Positions 25,519 to 34,613 of a stretch of DNA of 64,000 nucleotides are shown here, in pieces. The position numbers and the translations under genes are program-made. Source of the DNA: Chryseobacterium daecheongense. Lineage in GTDB: Bacteria > Bacteroidota > Bacteroidia > Flavobacteriales > Weeksellaceae. The stretch is taken from contig CP115858.1 of assembly GCA_027920525.1 (NCBI GenBank), positions 4,030,001-4,094,000 of the forward strand, in the 5' to 3' direction. Within the stretch, counting starts at the first letter, position 1; each line of letters opens with the position of its first letter. The notes beneath the pieces were generated by a model that searched no databases, was not told where the DNA came from, and saw nothing but the letters and a program-made list of their open reading frames with translations.

Positions 25519-27483
25519 ATGTTTAACGATCCAAATGCAGTTTATATGAAAACAAAATCACCCAACATATCCCAAAATCCTTCTTTTCGTCCTTCACAAA
25601 ATGCTGATCGCGTTTCGGAGAGCCATCATACGGGGATCAACCGTCTCGTAAAATTGTCTCTTGTGATCGAAGGAAATGTGATCAGATACTATAAGCATTT
25701 CACTTTGAAGCAAAGTGCACAACGTCACCACGAGTTTACGCTTACTTTAGCGCACGATGCACTTGGAGGAAGACAAACGCATACTTTGGAAGAAGCCAAT
25801 AAATTTTTGGGTAAGCGTCTTACAGCTGTGATTTCTTACAAAGACATAGAAAACAGCCCCGAAAGAACGTTTGTGGGAGTAATTACGGGAGTGGGATTCA
25901 GCCAGGAGCAAATGAGCCTTGGGAACATTGTTTTAACAGGATATAGCCCTACCATCCTTTTGGACGGTGCTCCGCATATTCAGAGTTTTGGAGGTGACCA
26001 GGCCGTTAATATGGGGATTATTGCAGAGGAAGTGATTAAGCAGGGCATCGATAAAAGCCGGTTTGATATCAGGATAGATACTAATGATTATTCCCAGATT
26101 GTTTATAGCAGCCAGTATGATGAAACCCATTATAATTATCTGGCGAGAATGGCGGAAGCTTACGGTGAGCAATTTTTCTATGATGGAGAAGTCTTGCACT
26201 TTGGAAAGCTTCCTGCTCAAAATAAACCGATCAAACTTACCTACGGGAGTAATGCCAATGATGTAAAAGTAGAACTGAAAGCAGTTCATACAAAGCCTCA
26301 GTTTTATGGATACAACAGCAGTAGAAATGAAAAACTTACTTCCGGTGAAACACCAATCCAGCATGTAAGTGATCTTGCTAAGACAGCGTATGCCCATAAT
26401 GATAAAATCTTCAAAACACCGGCTCTACAGGTAGCACCTGTAAAAGCGTCAACACACCTTGATGTGGAATATTCCCAGAAAAGTGCTGCGGGGAGTGAAG
26501 CGGTAAGTGTTTTTTCCATTTCCGGAAAAACTACGGTTCCTTTTTTACATCCGGGATGTATTGTAGATGTGCAGATGCGTAAGCCTGATACCAATGAAAG
26601 TGATTATTTCACCAGGATCATGATCACCGAAACCACCCATGAAATTGATACAATCGGTCATTATCAGGGAAGCTTTGAAGGCATTGCATCGGACACCGGA
26701 TTTTTACCAAAACCGGATTTTAAAATTCCGAAAGCAGAACCACAGATTGCCACTGTAATTTCCAATGCCGATCCTGAAAACCAGGGACGGGTACAGGTAA
26801 GATTTGACTGGCAGACTAATGATATTACCCATTTTATCCGCGTAATGACTCCTGATGCAGGGGGAACGGATCAGATTACTCAAAACAGAGGCTACGTAGC
26901 CATACCGGAAGTAGGAGACCAGGTGATGGTCAATTTTGTTCACAGCCATCCTGACCGCCCGTTTGTAATGGGGGGAATGTTTCATGGTGGTGTAGGTTTA
27001 GGAGGAGGAGTAGATAACCGTGTAAAATCCATTCAGACAAGAAGTGGGCACCGTATTATTTTTACGGAAGATGAAAGCATCATTATTACGGATAAATCGG
27101 GAAATAAGATCCATTTGGACACCACCGGAAGTAACATCACAATCACAGCTCCTGAAACCATGACATTGAACTGCCGGAATATGAATATTAATGTTGGAGA
27201 AAATATGAATACCTATGTCGGGATGAACAAAATGGATAAAATAATGCTCAATAATACGGAAAGCGTAGGGTCTATGAAATATTTGACTACCGGGGCGGAT
27301 TTTACAACCAATGTCATTGGAAAAATGAGCCATTATGTGAAAGGGGACATGGAGGTATACGGAGAAAAAGAACACAAGCTGACCAGCTTAAAAGGAGTTG
27401 AGGTCAATAGTGAAGGAAAAGTAGAACATCACGCTGAAAAAGAAGTTCAAAACAATAGTGGTGAGAAATCTAAAAATCACTAG
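25519..27483 (+). CDS. vgrG: T6SS spike protein VgrG (copy 1)
   Basis: A 654-residue VgrG of the Bacteroidota type. After a short variable N-terminus, the gp27-like region runs from GINRLVKLSLVIEG (about residue 35) to 400; the gp5 OB-fold follows (NQGRVQVRFDWQTNDI, IPEVGDQVMVNFVHSHPDRP), then a repetitive beta-helix needle ending in a charged tail (EKEVQNNSGEKSKNH). It trimerises to tip the Hcp tube. It is 2 bp from the DUF2235 gene, which it most likely delivers. About 60% alike by eye to VgrG copy 2 over the shared part, but without its long N-terminal extension. Confidence 0.93.
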   Translation: MFNDPNAVYMKTKSPNISQNPSFRPSQNADRVSESHHTGINRLVKLSLVIEGNVIRYYKHFTLKQSAQRHHEFTLTLAHDALGGRQTHTLEEANKFLGKRLTAVISYKDIENSPERTFVGVITGVGFSQEQMSLGNIVLTGYSPTILLDGAPHIQSFGGDQAVNMGIIAEEVIKQGIDKSRFDIRIDTNDYSQIVYSSQYDETHYNYLARMAEAYGEQFFYDGEVLHFGKLPAQNKPIKLTYGSNANDVKVELKAVHTKPQFYGYNSSRNEKLTSGETPIQHVSDLAKTAYAHNDKIFKTPALQVAPVKASTHLDVEYSQKSAAGSEAVSVFSISGKTTVPFLHPGCIVDVQMRKPDTNESDYFTRIMITETTHEIDTIGHYQGSFEGIASDTGFLPKPDFKIPKAEPQIATVISNADPENQGRVQVRFDWQTNDITHFIRVMTPDAGGTDQITQNRGYVAIPEVGDQVMVNFVHSHPDRPFVMGGMFHGGVGLGGGVDNRVKSIQTRSGHRIIFTEDESIIITDKSGNKIHLDTTGSNITITAPETMTLNCRNMNINVGENMNTYVGMNKMDKIMLNNTESVGSMKYLTTGADFTTNVIGKMSHYVKGDMEVYGEKEHKLTSLKGVEVNSEGKVEHHAEKEVQNNSGEKSKNH

Positions 27484-27485
27484 TC

Positions 27486-29165
27486 ATGAGCATCGAGTAT
27501 TTTGTAGAAGGTAAGACGACTACGAGAACCGGAGGGAATTATTTAACCTACGCCAAAGAAGGCATAGAGCATAATAGTTCGGTTTCGGTAGAGCAGAAAG
27601 GCAAGGATTCCGGGGTAAGCTATGGACAGGCACAAAAAGTAAACCCCAATGATAAGCCCGTAAATTCGATTGATATCAGCTTGAATCTTTTTTTTGACGG
27701 AACCCAGAATAATAAAACCAATACCATGCTGGGTGGAGGTTTTAAGGAAGCCAGCAGCGATAAGGATGATAGCTATAACAATGAATTTACGAACGTAGCG
27801 AAAGGATATGACGCTATAGATCCCAATGCTGATAACCAGGTGTCGTGGTACATTGAGGGGATCGGAACAGAAAATAAAGAAAGCGATAGTATCCTGAAAG
27901 GAGTTGCACAAGGTACCGGAAGCACAGGAGTAGTCGCCAAGGTGGCTAAAGGATGTTTAAAGGGAGCACAGGCGATTTTAGATAAATTAAAAAATAACAT
28001 TAGGCCGATCAATATTCTAACTGTAAATGTGTTCGGGTTTAGCCGCGGAGCCGCGGCGGCAAGACATTTTGTACATGTAGCCAACTCAAAAGCTTATGTC
28101 TCTTATTCTAACTTTGGAAAAGTCCTGCAGGTTTTTCCACCTGAAGACATCAAAGACGGATATCTGACCATCAGTGATAAAGATGGATCCAAAGATGCAT
28201 TTATAAATCAACATGGTTATTTTGGAGCTTGTCTCCTGGCGCAGGGACTGGAGGTTAAAGAGATCAGATTCAGATTTGCCGGGCTATATGATACGGTAGC
28301 GTCCTATGGACTTAATCACAGAGGGGGCTTTGGTATTGATAATGATACCAAACAGCTGGGGCTGGATACCATTGGAAGAGGGAAAGTACAGTTTGCCCTA
28401 CAGTTGGCTTCTGATGATGAATACAGGGATAATTTTGACCTTACGAACATCAATAGTACAGGATTGTATGGTCTGGAATTTACCCTTCCGGGAGTTCACT
28501 CCGATATTGGAGGGTCCTACGGCATTGGAGAGGAAATTTCCGTGTTGTATTGTGATCCTTATGATCCTTATCAGAATGTAGAAACGCATAAAGAGTGTGA
28601 AGCATTTAAAAAAATTGTTGTAGAGGAAGGCTGGTATCATGAAGACCAATTGAAAATTAAATATTTTTACCAAAAAGACGTCAATTATGACCGGTGGTGG
28701 AATAAAGGAGCACAATATTATGGTTTGGTAGGAACAAGGAAGCTTTCCAATATGTATGATAAAATTCCCTTAAACCAAATGTTTCATTATTCCAGAAATA
28801 ATGATATTAAGTATCTAGAAGATGTCATCGAAAAAAATCATAAAATAAATGACAGCTTTATGAAGAAGATCTATTCGCAGTTATCCACATATATGAATGC
28901 ATGCAATGATCTCCGGAATAAATATATAGAAGCATATAACTCAGGGGATACCTCTTCCTCTTCCCGTTATATAAAGGATATTAAAGCTATTTCCTATTTA
29001 GGGCATATCGATAAAGAAGATCTGAAAATACTTAGAAATCAGTACCTTCATTGGTCTGCTAAGACCAATCAGATTGGGTTAGATACAAGACCTAATGATA
29101 ATGCTCCTAAGGAAAGAGGCGCATTGGAAGCGAAATACAGAAAAAGGAATATACAGGATGGATAA
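27486..29165 (+). CDS. DUF2235 hydrolase, likely T6SS lipase effector (Tle1-like)
   Basis: A 559-residue alpha/beta-hydrolase of the DUF2235 family, which includes the Tle1 phospholipases delivered by T6SS. The fold starts SLNLFFDGTQNNKTN (about residue 65); the nucleophile elbow is VFGFSRGAAAARHF (Ser in GxSxG) and a later acid and His lie in RFAGLYDTVAS and TLPGVHSDIGGSYG. It follows vgrG-1 by 2 bp. No signal peptide is present, as expected for a VgrG-carried effector. The next two genes encode exported proteins, which suits protection against a lipase acting on membranes from the periplasmic side. Substrate specificity is inferred from Tle1 relatives. Confidence 0.87.
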   Translation: MSIEYFVEGKTTTRTGGNYLTYAKEGIEHNSSVSVEQKGKDSGVSYGQAQKVNPNDKPVNSIDISLNLFFDGTQNNKTNTMLGGGFKEASSDKDDSYNNEFTNVAKGYDAIDPNADNQVSWYIEGIGTENKESDSILKGVAQGTGSTGVVAKVAKGCLKGAQAILDKLKNNIRPINILTVNVFGFSRGAAAARHFVHVANSKAYVSYSNFGKVLQVFPPEDIKDGYLTISDKDGSKDAFINQHGYFGACLLAQGLEVKEIRFRFAGLYDTVASYGLNHRGGFGIDNDTKQLGLDTIGRGKVQFALQLASDDEYRDNFDLTNINSTGLYGLEFTLPGVHSDIGGSYGIGEEISVLYCDPYDPYQNVETHKECEAFKKIVVEEGWYHEDQLKIKYFYQKDVNYDRWWNKGAQYYGLVGTRKLSNMYDKIPLNQMFHYSRNNDIKYLEDVIEKNHKINDSFMKKIYSQLSTYMNACNDLRNKYIEAYNSGDTSSSSRYIKDIKAISYLGHIDKEDLKILRNQYLHWSAKTNQIGLDTRPNDNAPKERGALEAKYRKRNIQDG

Positions 29166-30126
29166 GCTGAAAAGATTGATCTATTTATTTTTAGTACTCA
29201 TTTTTAATTATAATTATGGTCAGAAAACGCCAGACATAACCGGACAATATTATTTTGGAGAAAAGCAGATTTATCTGTATATTTTTCCTGATAACCGGTT
29301 TGTTGCGATAGGAGCGTCCACGGTTGCTATTGGAAGAGCGTCAATACAAAATAATGCTTTGATTTTTAATCCTATCCATCAAAAATCAGAATACCTCTTA
29401 TATAGTAGGAAAACTCCTGGTGAAAACCGATTGATTATTACCGATCAGCAGATCATCCGGAACAAGATATACATGAGTACAGAATCAGATATTCTGCGTC
29501 CTGTCCGCCTTACCGAAGATTGCGGACAAACTGGTTACTTCATTCCATTTCAAAATAAAGTACAGGATCTGACCGTAAAAAATAACGCTGATGTTGTAAA
29601 TGTATTTCCGCTGGACAATATGAGCAACGATCTGTTGTTATTCTTTCTTGAAAAAGAACAGGATATTTCTGAACTTAATGGCATCATTACGATTAAGGAG
29701 GGACACATTAAAGATAGTGACCTCGTGCGCCGCTCACCGCTTAAGTTGGGAAACACCACTGATATTGAAGAAGAAAAACCGGAAAATATACTAGCGAAAT
29801 TCGACAAAATATATTCAATTTTCGATCAGGATAAGATATATTTGAATGAAGATTATCATGTTGTTCAGGATAAAATAGATCTCGGAACTTATTCTTTTAA
29901 CAAAAATAAAAATCAATACGAAAAAAAGAATAGTACAAACGATCAGCATCTCAGGATCATTTATCCATATGTTAAAATAAAACAGAAGCCGGCTAAAGAA
30001 CTGAAATACAGAGATGATCCCCAAAACTTCCTTGTCGCAAAATGTTTGAAGGATCCGGGACTGATAAGGGAAGAAAGCAATGATTCTGATCCCCCGCTTC
30101 CTGTACAACCCGCTTCTCAAAAATAA
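29158..30126 (+). CDS. Exported protein of unknown family; candidate DUF2235 immunity protein
   Basis: A 322-residue protein with a signal peptide (LKRLIYLFLVLIFNYNYGQ). The ATG at 29158 is used because it starts directly before this signal; it overlaps the end of the DUF2235 gene by 8 bp. The mature part has beta-strand-rich segments (TGQYYFGEKQIYLYIFPDNR) and a second half with KEGHIKDSDLVRRSPLKLG. No family is recognised. The position right after a T6SS lipase and its periplasmic destination suggest immunity or an accessory role. Confidence 0.65.
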   Translation: MDKLKRLIYLFLVLIFNYNYGQKTPDITGQYYFGEKQIYLYIFPDNRFVAIGASTVAIGRASIQNNALIFNPIHQKSEYLLYSRKTPGENRLIITDQQIIRNKIYMSTESDILRPVRLTEDCGQTGYFIPFQNKVQDLTVKNNADVVNVFPLDNMSNDLLLFFLEKEQDISELNGIITIKEGHIKDSDLVRRSPLKLGNTTDIEEEKPENILAKFDKIYSIFDQDKIYLNEDYHVVQDKIDLGTYSFNKNKNQYEKKNSTNDQHLRIIYPYVKIKQKPAKELKYRDDPQNFLVAKCLKDPGLIREESNDSDPPLPVQPASQK

Positions 30127-30136
30127 TGAAATTGAT

Positions 30137-31195
30137 ATGAGATTGATTAAGATATTGTTTTTATTGGCAATTTTTGCCCAAAATATAAGCTGTCAGAAAA
30201 TGAAAGAAAAAGAAATACCCCAGTTTCAGGTAGAAATATGTGCTCCAGCCAATCCATATAGAATAGAGTTCGTTGATGATAAGATCATAACCCTCGAAGG
30301 CATTCCTGCCAGCTTGCCTTATGGCGGAACATCAGGTGAATGGGGGACATCCGGAAAAGGATGGACCGAGCAGCATGGAACTCCGATTGGAGCTGATATT
30401 ACTTACTATGCAGGGTATGAAGATACTTTTTACCATCTGAAAGCGGACTTTCCGGAAGATAAAATTAAAGACTATATGGAACGGGCTTATGCCCAAAGTG
30501 AAGCTCCTCTTTACACCGAAGAACTTCAGGAATATAAAAACCTGGGACGAAATGAAACTTTTGGAAGTGCACAGAATCCTTACAATAGCTTTTCAACTTT
30601 GGTTTTTGGTTTTGCTCCCAAGGGAATGGTAGTTGTATGGCTTCGTTTTCGTGCTGTTCAAATAGAATTAGGCAGGTTTCAGGCCGATGTAGTAAAAAAT
30701 GATAAAGAGCTTGAGAAAAAGCTGTTTGCGAAATGGAGCATGACCAGAGAAGAGGTTAAAAAAAGGGATTTTAATCCTGATGCATCACCCGTTACATGGG
30801 ATAATTATAGAACAAAGTATTCCTGGAAACCTTTGATTACCTCCCAGAATAAAGGACTCCGCTTATTTGATATGAACCTGGATTTTTACAATGGTGAAAC
30901 AGAAGTGATGCTTCGTCCATGGATTAATAACATTCAGATCAAAGAAAGGGCAATACCTAAAGAATTGAACTTTACCTGGGAAACAGGAAAAGGACAACAA
31001 TACCTGGGGCGTGCTTTTTTTAGTTGGGAAAAAGCAAATGAAGCCTTCAGGAAAACAGGAAGCAAGGGAAATCTTGAACTAACAATAGCTCCTGATAACA
31101 GCGGATTTCAGATCTCTCTGAATGGGGAGCCTTTTCCGGCTGATAGCATAAGAATTTTCAAGACCGAAAAAGAGTTTCACGATTCTTATAAATAA
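30137..31195 (+). CDS. DUF2931-like lipoprotein; candidate DUF2235 immunity protein
   Basis: A 352-residue lipoprotein (MRLIKILFLLAIFAQNISCQ; Cys19). The ATG at 30137 is chosen over the upstream ATG at 30080 because it starts the lipoprotein signal. The central GGTSGEWGTSGKGWTEQHG and FAPKGMVVVWLRF match the DUF2931 family as I remember it, a group often found beside DUF2235 effectors. Lipid anchoring on the periplasmic side would place it where a phospholipase attacks. It is 10 bp after the preceding exported protein; the two may act together. The last gene of this T6SS unit. Confidence 0.68.
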   Translation: MRLIKILFLLAIFAQNISCQKMKEKEIPQFQVEICAPANPYRIEFVDDKIITLEGIPASLPYGGTSGEWGTSGKGWTEQHGTPIGADITYYAGYEDTFYHLKADFPEDKIKDYMERAYAQSEAPLYTEELQEYKNLGRNETFGSAQNPYNSFSTLVFGFAPKGMVVVWLRFRAVQIELGRFQADVVKNDKELEKKLFAKWSMTREEVKKRDFNPDASPVTWDNYRTKYSWKPLITSQNKGLRLFDMNLDFYNGETEVMLRPWINNIQIKERAIPKELNFTWETGKGQQYLGRAFFSWEKANEAFRKTGSKGNLELTIAPDNSGFQISLNGEPFPADSIRIFKTEKEFHDSYK

Positions 31196-31291
31196 TCAAT
31201 AGAGAAATAAAAGAAGGTTTTTCTTTTTGAACAAGGACATGATTTTAATCAATGTTATCTATTCTTATTTTTACTTAGTATAAATAAAACT

Positions 31292-31299
31292 TACATTTG
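31292..31299 (+). promoter_or_regulatory. -7 promoter box for the TonB receptor
   Basis: TACATTTG (TAnnTTTG), 19 bases before the start codon. Confidence 0.55.
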
Positions 31300-31318
31300 C
31301 GGCTGAAAAATTGACTAA

Positions 31319-33652
31319 ATGAAACGTGCCGTTATTGTTGCCTTTTTTTTCGGGGGCTTGGGTTGGGCTTTTGCCCAAAATTCAGGATCTATCTCCGGGA
31401 CTCTCAAACAGTATAATGGAGATAATCTCTCCGAAGCGACCATAGAGCTGATAGAGACTCATAAGCATACCCTAACTGATCAGAATGGTAACTTCAGTTT
31501 TAATGAATTGCCGGAAGGAGATTACCACCTTAAAATACAGGTTATTGGCTCCAATGAGAAAATTGTAGGAGTACATGTAAAGCAGAATGAACCGGCAGTG
31601 GTCAATTACCAGCTGGAGAAAGAAAATATTTCCGTTATTCAGGAAATTACTTTATCTACGCTCACCAATAAGTTTTCTAAAAAGGAAAGTCCTTATGTTT
31701 CCAAGCTTCCCTTGAAAAATATCGAGACCCCGCAGGTTTACATCAGTGTTCCAAAAGAGTTAATTCAGGAACAGATTGCAGTTAATCTGGGAAGTATCTC
31801 AAAAAATATTCCGGGTTCCGGAATTCCCATGCTTGCCAATCAGGGACGTGTTACATTCCTTTCCCGTGGATTTACCACGGAGCCTATGGTAAGAAACGGG
31901 ATCTCAGGTTTTGCCTACACTACCATTGATCCGGCAAACCTTGAAAAAATTGAAGCTATTAAAGGACCTTCGGCAACCTTATTTGGCTCAAATCTGTCGA
32001 CATATGGAGGTTTATTTAACAGGGTAACCAAAAAGCCGTATAATGGTTTCGGAGGAGAAGTGTCCTATACGGCAGGAAGCTGGAACTACAACAGGTTTAC
32101 TGCAGATATTAATACACCAGTGAATAAGGATAAGACCATTCTTTTCCGGTTAAATGGTGCGGCCACGTACCAGAAAAGCTTTCAGGATCTTGGATTTAGT
32201 AATGCGATCTCAATGGCACCCTCTATTTCCTATCAGATCAATGACAGGCTTTCTCTTTTATTTGACATCGAATATGGTCACGAGAAGGCTACCTCTGTTG
32301 TGAGGTTTAATCCTTACCTGAAAAGCAATAAAGTACAATCTATTGCTGATATGGGATTTCCTTATAACCGGTTATTTGGAAGCAATGATATTGCTTATGA
32401 AACAGAAATGATGAATATTTTTGCACAAATGAACTATAAGATTTCTGATTACTGGACATCTCAAACCGTTTTCTCACGTGCAAGATCGACCATAGACGGA
32501 TACATTACTGCCATCAATGGGACTTCTGATACAAAAGCAAGCTTACAGGTGATGAAGGGAAATACCAATTTCATTGCGACCAATATTCAACAAAATTTTA
32601 TTGGGGACTTTCAGATTTCAGGACATAGAAACAGATTGATCATTGGGCTGGATTATTACAACAATGCGAATAGTTTCGACAGGGTAACGGTGACAGGTGC
32701 TCCATTTGATTTTACCAGCAATACGCCCTATTCAGCCAATCAATCTACGATAGATAATCTTGCTAGTTCAGGAACCCCAAGGATCGAAAAAAATGGAGAC
32801 AACAGCTATGCTATTTATGCATCCGATGTCTTCAATATTACCGACAGATTTCTGGCTATGGTAAGTCTGAGGGCAGACCGATATCAAAATCTTGGAGTTA
32901 CCGATATTGCTAAAAATGTAAACTCAGGTGATTACTGGCAGACTAATTTTTCCCCAAAATTCGGTTTGGTTTACCAGGTGGTAAAAGACAAAGTATCCAT
33001 TTTCGGAAACTATATGAATGGATTTACCAATAAAGGAGGATCAGATATCAACGGAAACACTTTCAAACCGGAACAGGCAAACCAGAAAGAAATAGGAATA
33101 AAGGGAGACCTTTTTGGACATAGGCTGGTAGGAACAGTAAGCTATTATGATATTGATGTAAAAAATATGGTGCGACCTGATCCTGTTAATAATCTGTATT
33201 CTTTACAAGACGGAGGACAGAGAAGTAAAGGAGTAGAGGTAGAATTTACTGCAAACCCTTTTCGTGGATTCAATATTATTGCAGGCTATGCCTATAATGA
33301 CAGTAAAATGACCAAAGCAGAAGAAAAAATCAATGGGTTGCGTCCTGCTTTATCCGGACCATCCAATCTTTACAATTTATGGATGAGCTATCAAATCATG
33401 GCGGGAGAATTAAAAGGACTCGGAGTGGGTTTTGGAGGAAATAAGGGAAATCATTCTTTCCAGACCAATACGACAACAGCTAAAGTTATTATCCCGGCAT
33501 ATACTACTTTAGATGCTACAGTCTTTTATGATCATAAAAATTTCAGAGCAGGAATAAAAGTGAATAACCTGACCAATGAAAAAACATGGTCGGTAAGATT
33601 AACTCCACAAAATCCGACTCAGGTCCTCGGGAGTATTGCATATAAATTTTAA
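31319..33652 (+). CDS. TonB-dependent siderophore receptor-like outer-membrane protein
   Basis: A 777-residue outer-membrane receptor. A signal peptide (ending WAFAQ) is followed by a carboxypeptidase-regulatory-like Ig domain (SGSISGTLKQYNGDNLSEAT, typical of Bacteroidota), the plug (VPKELIQEQIAVNLGSISKN, GFTTEPMVRNG, LEKIEAIKGPSATLFG) and a 22-strand barrel ending in YKF with terminal aromatic Phe. Plug wording and size fit the ferrichrome/pyoverdine FhuA-FpvA type group. It imports a ferric siderophore or similar ligand using TonB energy. It separates the two T6SS blocks and has its own promoter and terminator. The ligand is unknown. Confidence 0.9.
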   Translation: MKRAVIVAFFFGGLGWAFAQNSGSISGTLKQYNGDNLSEATIELIETHKHTLTDQNGNFSFNELPEGDYHLKIQVIGSNEKIVGVHVKQNEPAVVNYQLEKENISVIQEITLSTLTNKFSKKESPYVSKLPLKNIETPQVYISVPKELIQEQIAVNLGSISKNIPGSGIPMLANQGRVTFLSRGFTTEPMVRNGISGFAYTTIDPANLEKIEAIKGPSATLFGSNLSTYGGLFNRVTKKPYNGFGGEVSYTAGSWNYNRFTADINTPVNKDKTILFRLNGAATYQKSFQDLGFSNAISMAPSISYQINDRLSLLFDIEYGHEKATSVVRFNPYLKSNKVQSIADMGFPYNRLFGSNDIAYETEMMNIFAQMNYKISDYWTSQTVFSRARSTIDGYITAINGTSDTKASLQVMKGNTNFIATNIQQNFIGDFQISGHRNRLIIGLDYYNNANSFDRVTVTGAPFDFTSNTPYSANQSTIDNLASSGTPRIEKNGDNSYAIYASDVFNITDRFLAMVSLRADRYQNLGVTDIAKNVNSGDYWQTNFSPKFGLVYQVVKDKVSIFGNYMNGFTNKGGSDINGNTFKPEQANQKEIGIKGDLFGHRLVGTVSYYDIDVKNMVRPDPVNNLYSLQDGGQRSKGVEVEFTANPFRGFNIIAGYAYNDSKMTKAEEKINGLRPALSGPSNLYNLWMSYQIMAGELKGLGVGFGGNKGNHSFQTNTTTAKVIIPAYTTLDATVFYDHKNFRAGIKVNNLTNEKTWSVRLTPQNPTQVLGSIAYKF

Positions 33653-33656
33653 ATTT

Positions 33657-33682
33657 AAGCTGTGATTTTCACAGCTTTTTTT
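33657..33682 (+). terminator. Terminator of the TonB receptor gene
   Basis: AAGCTGTGA / TCACAGCTT stem with a 3-base loop and a T-tail, 4 bases after the stop codon. Confidence 0.9.
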
Positions 33683-33832
33683 GAATCTAATCTTATGTTA
33701 ACACCTTCTAAATTTTATTAATTTTTTGTTAATATTTCTCGGATGGGTGTTAAAAATAATTAGATATATTGACTGGATTTTAAATGTAATAAATTGATTA
33801 TAAGTATTTTAATGTATAATTTATTTCTATTG

Positions 33833-33848
33833 TCGTAGAATTACTACA
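33833..33848 (+). promoter_or_regulatory. hcp-2 upstream element, distal copy (tcgtagaattactaca)
   Basis: Identical to the proximal copy 21 bp downstream, differing from the hcp-1 element by one base. The 21-bp spacing equals two DNA turns, so both copies face the same side. Confidence 0.72.
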
Positions 33849-33853
33849 CCAAA

Positions 33854-33869
33854 TCGTAGAATTACTACA
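33854..33869 (+). promoter_or_regulatory. hcp-2 upstream element, proximal copy (tcgtagaattactaca)
   Basis: Ends 48 bp before the hcp-2 -7 box, exactly as the element upstream of hcp-1 does, although the 48 bases between are otherwise not alike. Confidence 0.75.
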
Positions 33870-33917
33870 AAAACTCAGATAGGTGATCAAAAAGTTTTAG
33901 ATTAAGAATAAGCAATC

Positions 33918-33925
33918 TATATTTG
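33918..33925 (+). promoter_or_regulatory. -7 promoter box of hcp-2
   Basis: TATATTTG, identical to the hcp-1 box, 53 bases before the start codon. Confidence 0.65.
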
Positions 33926-33978
33926 CTATACAATTGAACACCACATCACAAAATATTAACGATTAAAATTTACAAATC

Positions 33979-34392
33979 ATGGCAGCAAATTCAAGAGGAA
34001 TCTTAAAATTCAACGGAGGCGAAGGTCAGAAATTATTAAAGCTTAATTACAGCGTATCAAGATCTACAGACGTTTCAGGACGTGTAGCTTCTGACCCTTC
34101 CAACGCAATCATCAAATTAACGATCGAAGCTACAGAAAAATCTGACATCTTAGAAAGCTTACTTAACGGGAAATACAAGCCTACAACAGGTGAAGTTACT
34201 TTCAATAAATCTCACGAAGAAGGAACATTAATTACTTTGACATGGGAGAACGGATATGTTATTCAGCACGAAGTAGACTTTGATGCTGTGGATGACAACA
34301 GTATGCTGATCAGCTTCATCGTAAGTGCAGAAAAAATCCATTATGGTAACGGTATCTATGAAGGTATCTGGCCAGGTGGAAGCAGCAATTAA
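33979..34392 (+). CDS. hcp: T6SS tube protein Hcp/TssD (copy 2)
   Basis: A 137-residue TssD/Hcp nearly identical in protein to copy 1 (21256) except for a few conservative changes and a longer end (WPGGSSN). The DNA differs at many third codon positions, so the copies are old and kept alike by selection on the protein. It has its own promoter with two upstream elements and a terminator. The second block (vgrG-2 and PAAR effectors) follows. The changes near the C-terminus may set which VgrG or cargo each Hcp prefers (inference). Confidence 0.92.
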   Translation: MAANSRGILKFNGGEGQKLLKLNYSVSRSTDVSGRVASDPSNAIIKLTIEATEKSDILESLLNGKYKPTTGEVTFNKSHEEGTLITLTWENGYVIQHEVDFDAVDDNSMLISFIVSAEKIHYGNGIYEGIWPGGSSN

Positions 34393-34422
34393 TTAAACCA
34401 TCCTAGTAAAAATAAAATTGGT

Positions 34423-34463
34423 ACAGAATAGTTTACTCACCAGAGTTGACTATTCTGTTTTTT
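34423..34463 (+). terminator. Terminator of hcp-2
   Basis: ACAGAATAGT / ACTATTCTGT stem (10 bp) with a 16-base loop and a T-tail. Confidence 0.75.
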
Positions 34464-34613
34464 CGTTTTGAGATCCATAACTCTATAAAAATATCATATA
34501 TGTCTATTAATTAGGTGTTTATGATTTTTGGTTTAGAGGGAATATAGAAAATTATCTGATCATAAGATGATTTTATTTCACAACATCAGCTAATCAATTC
34601 AAATATTAAGATT

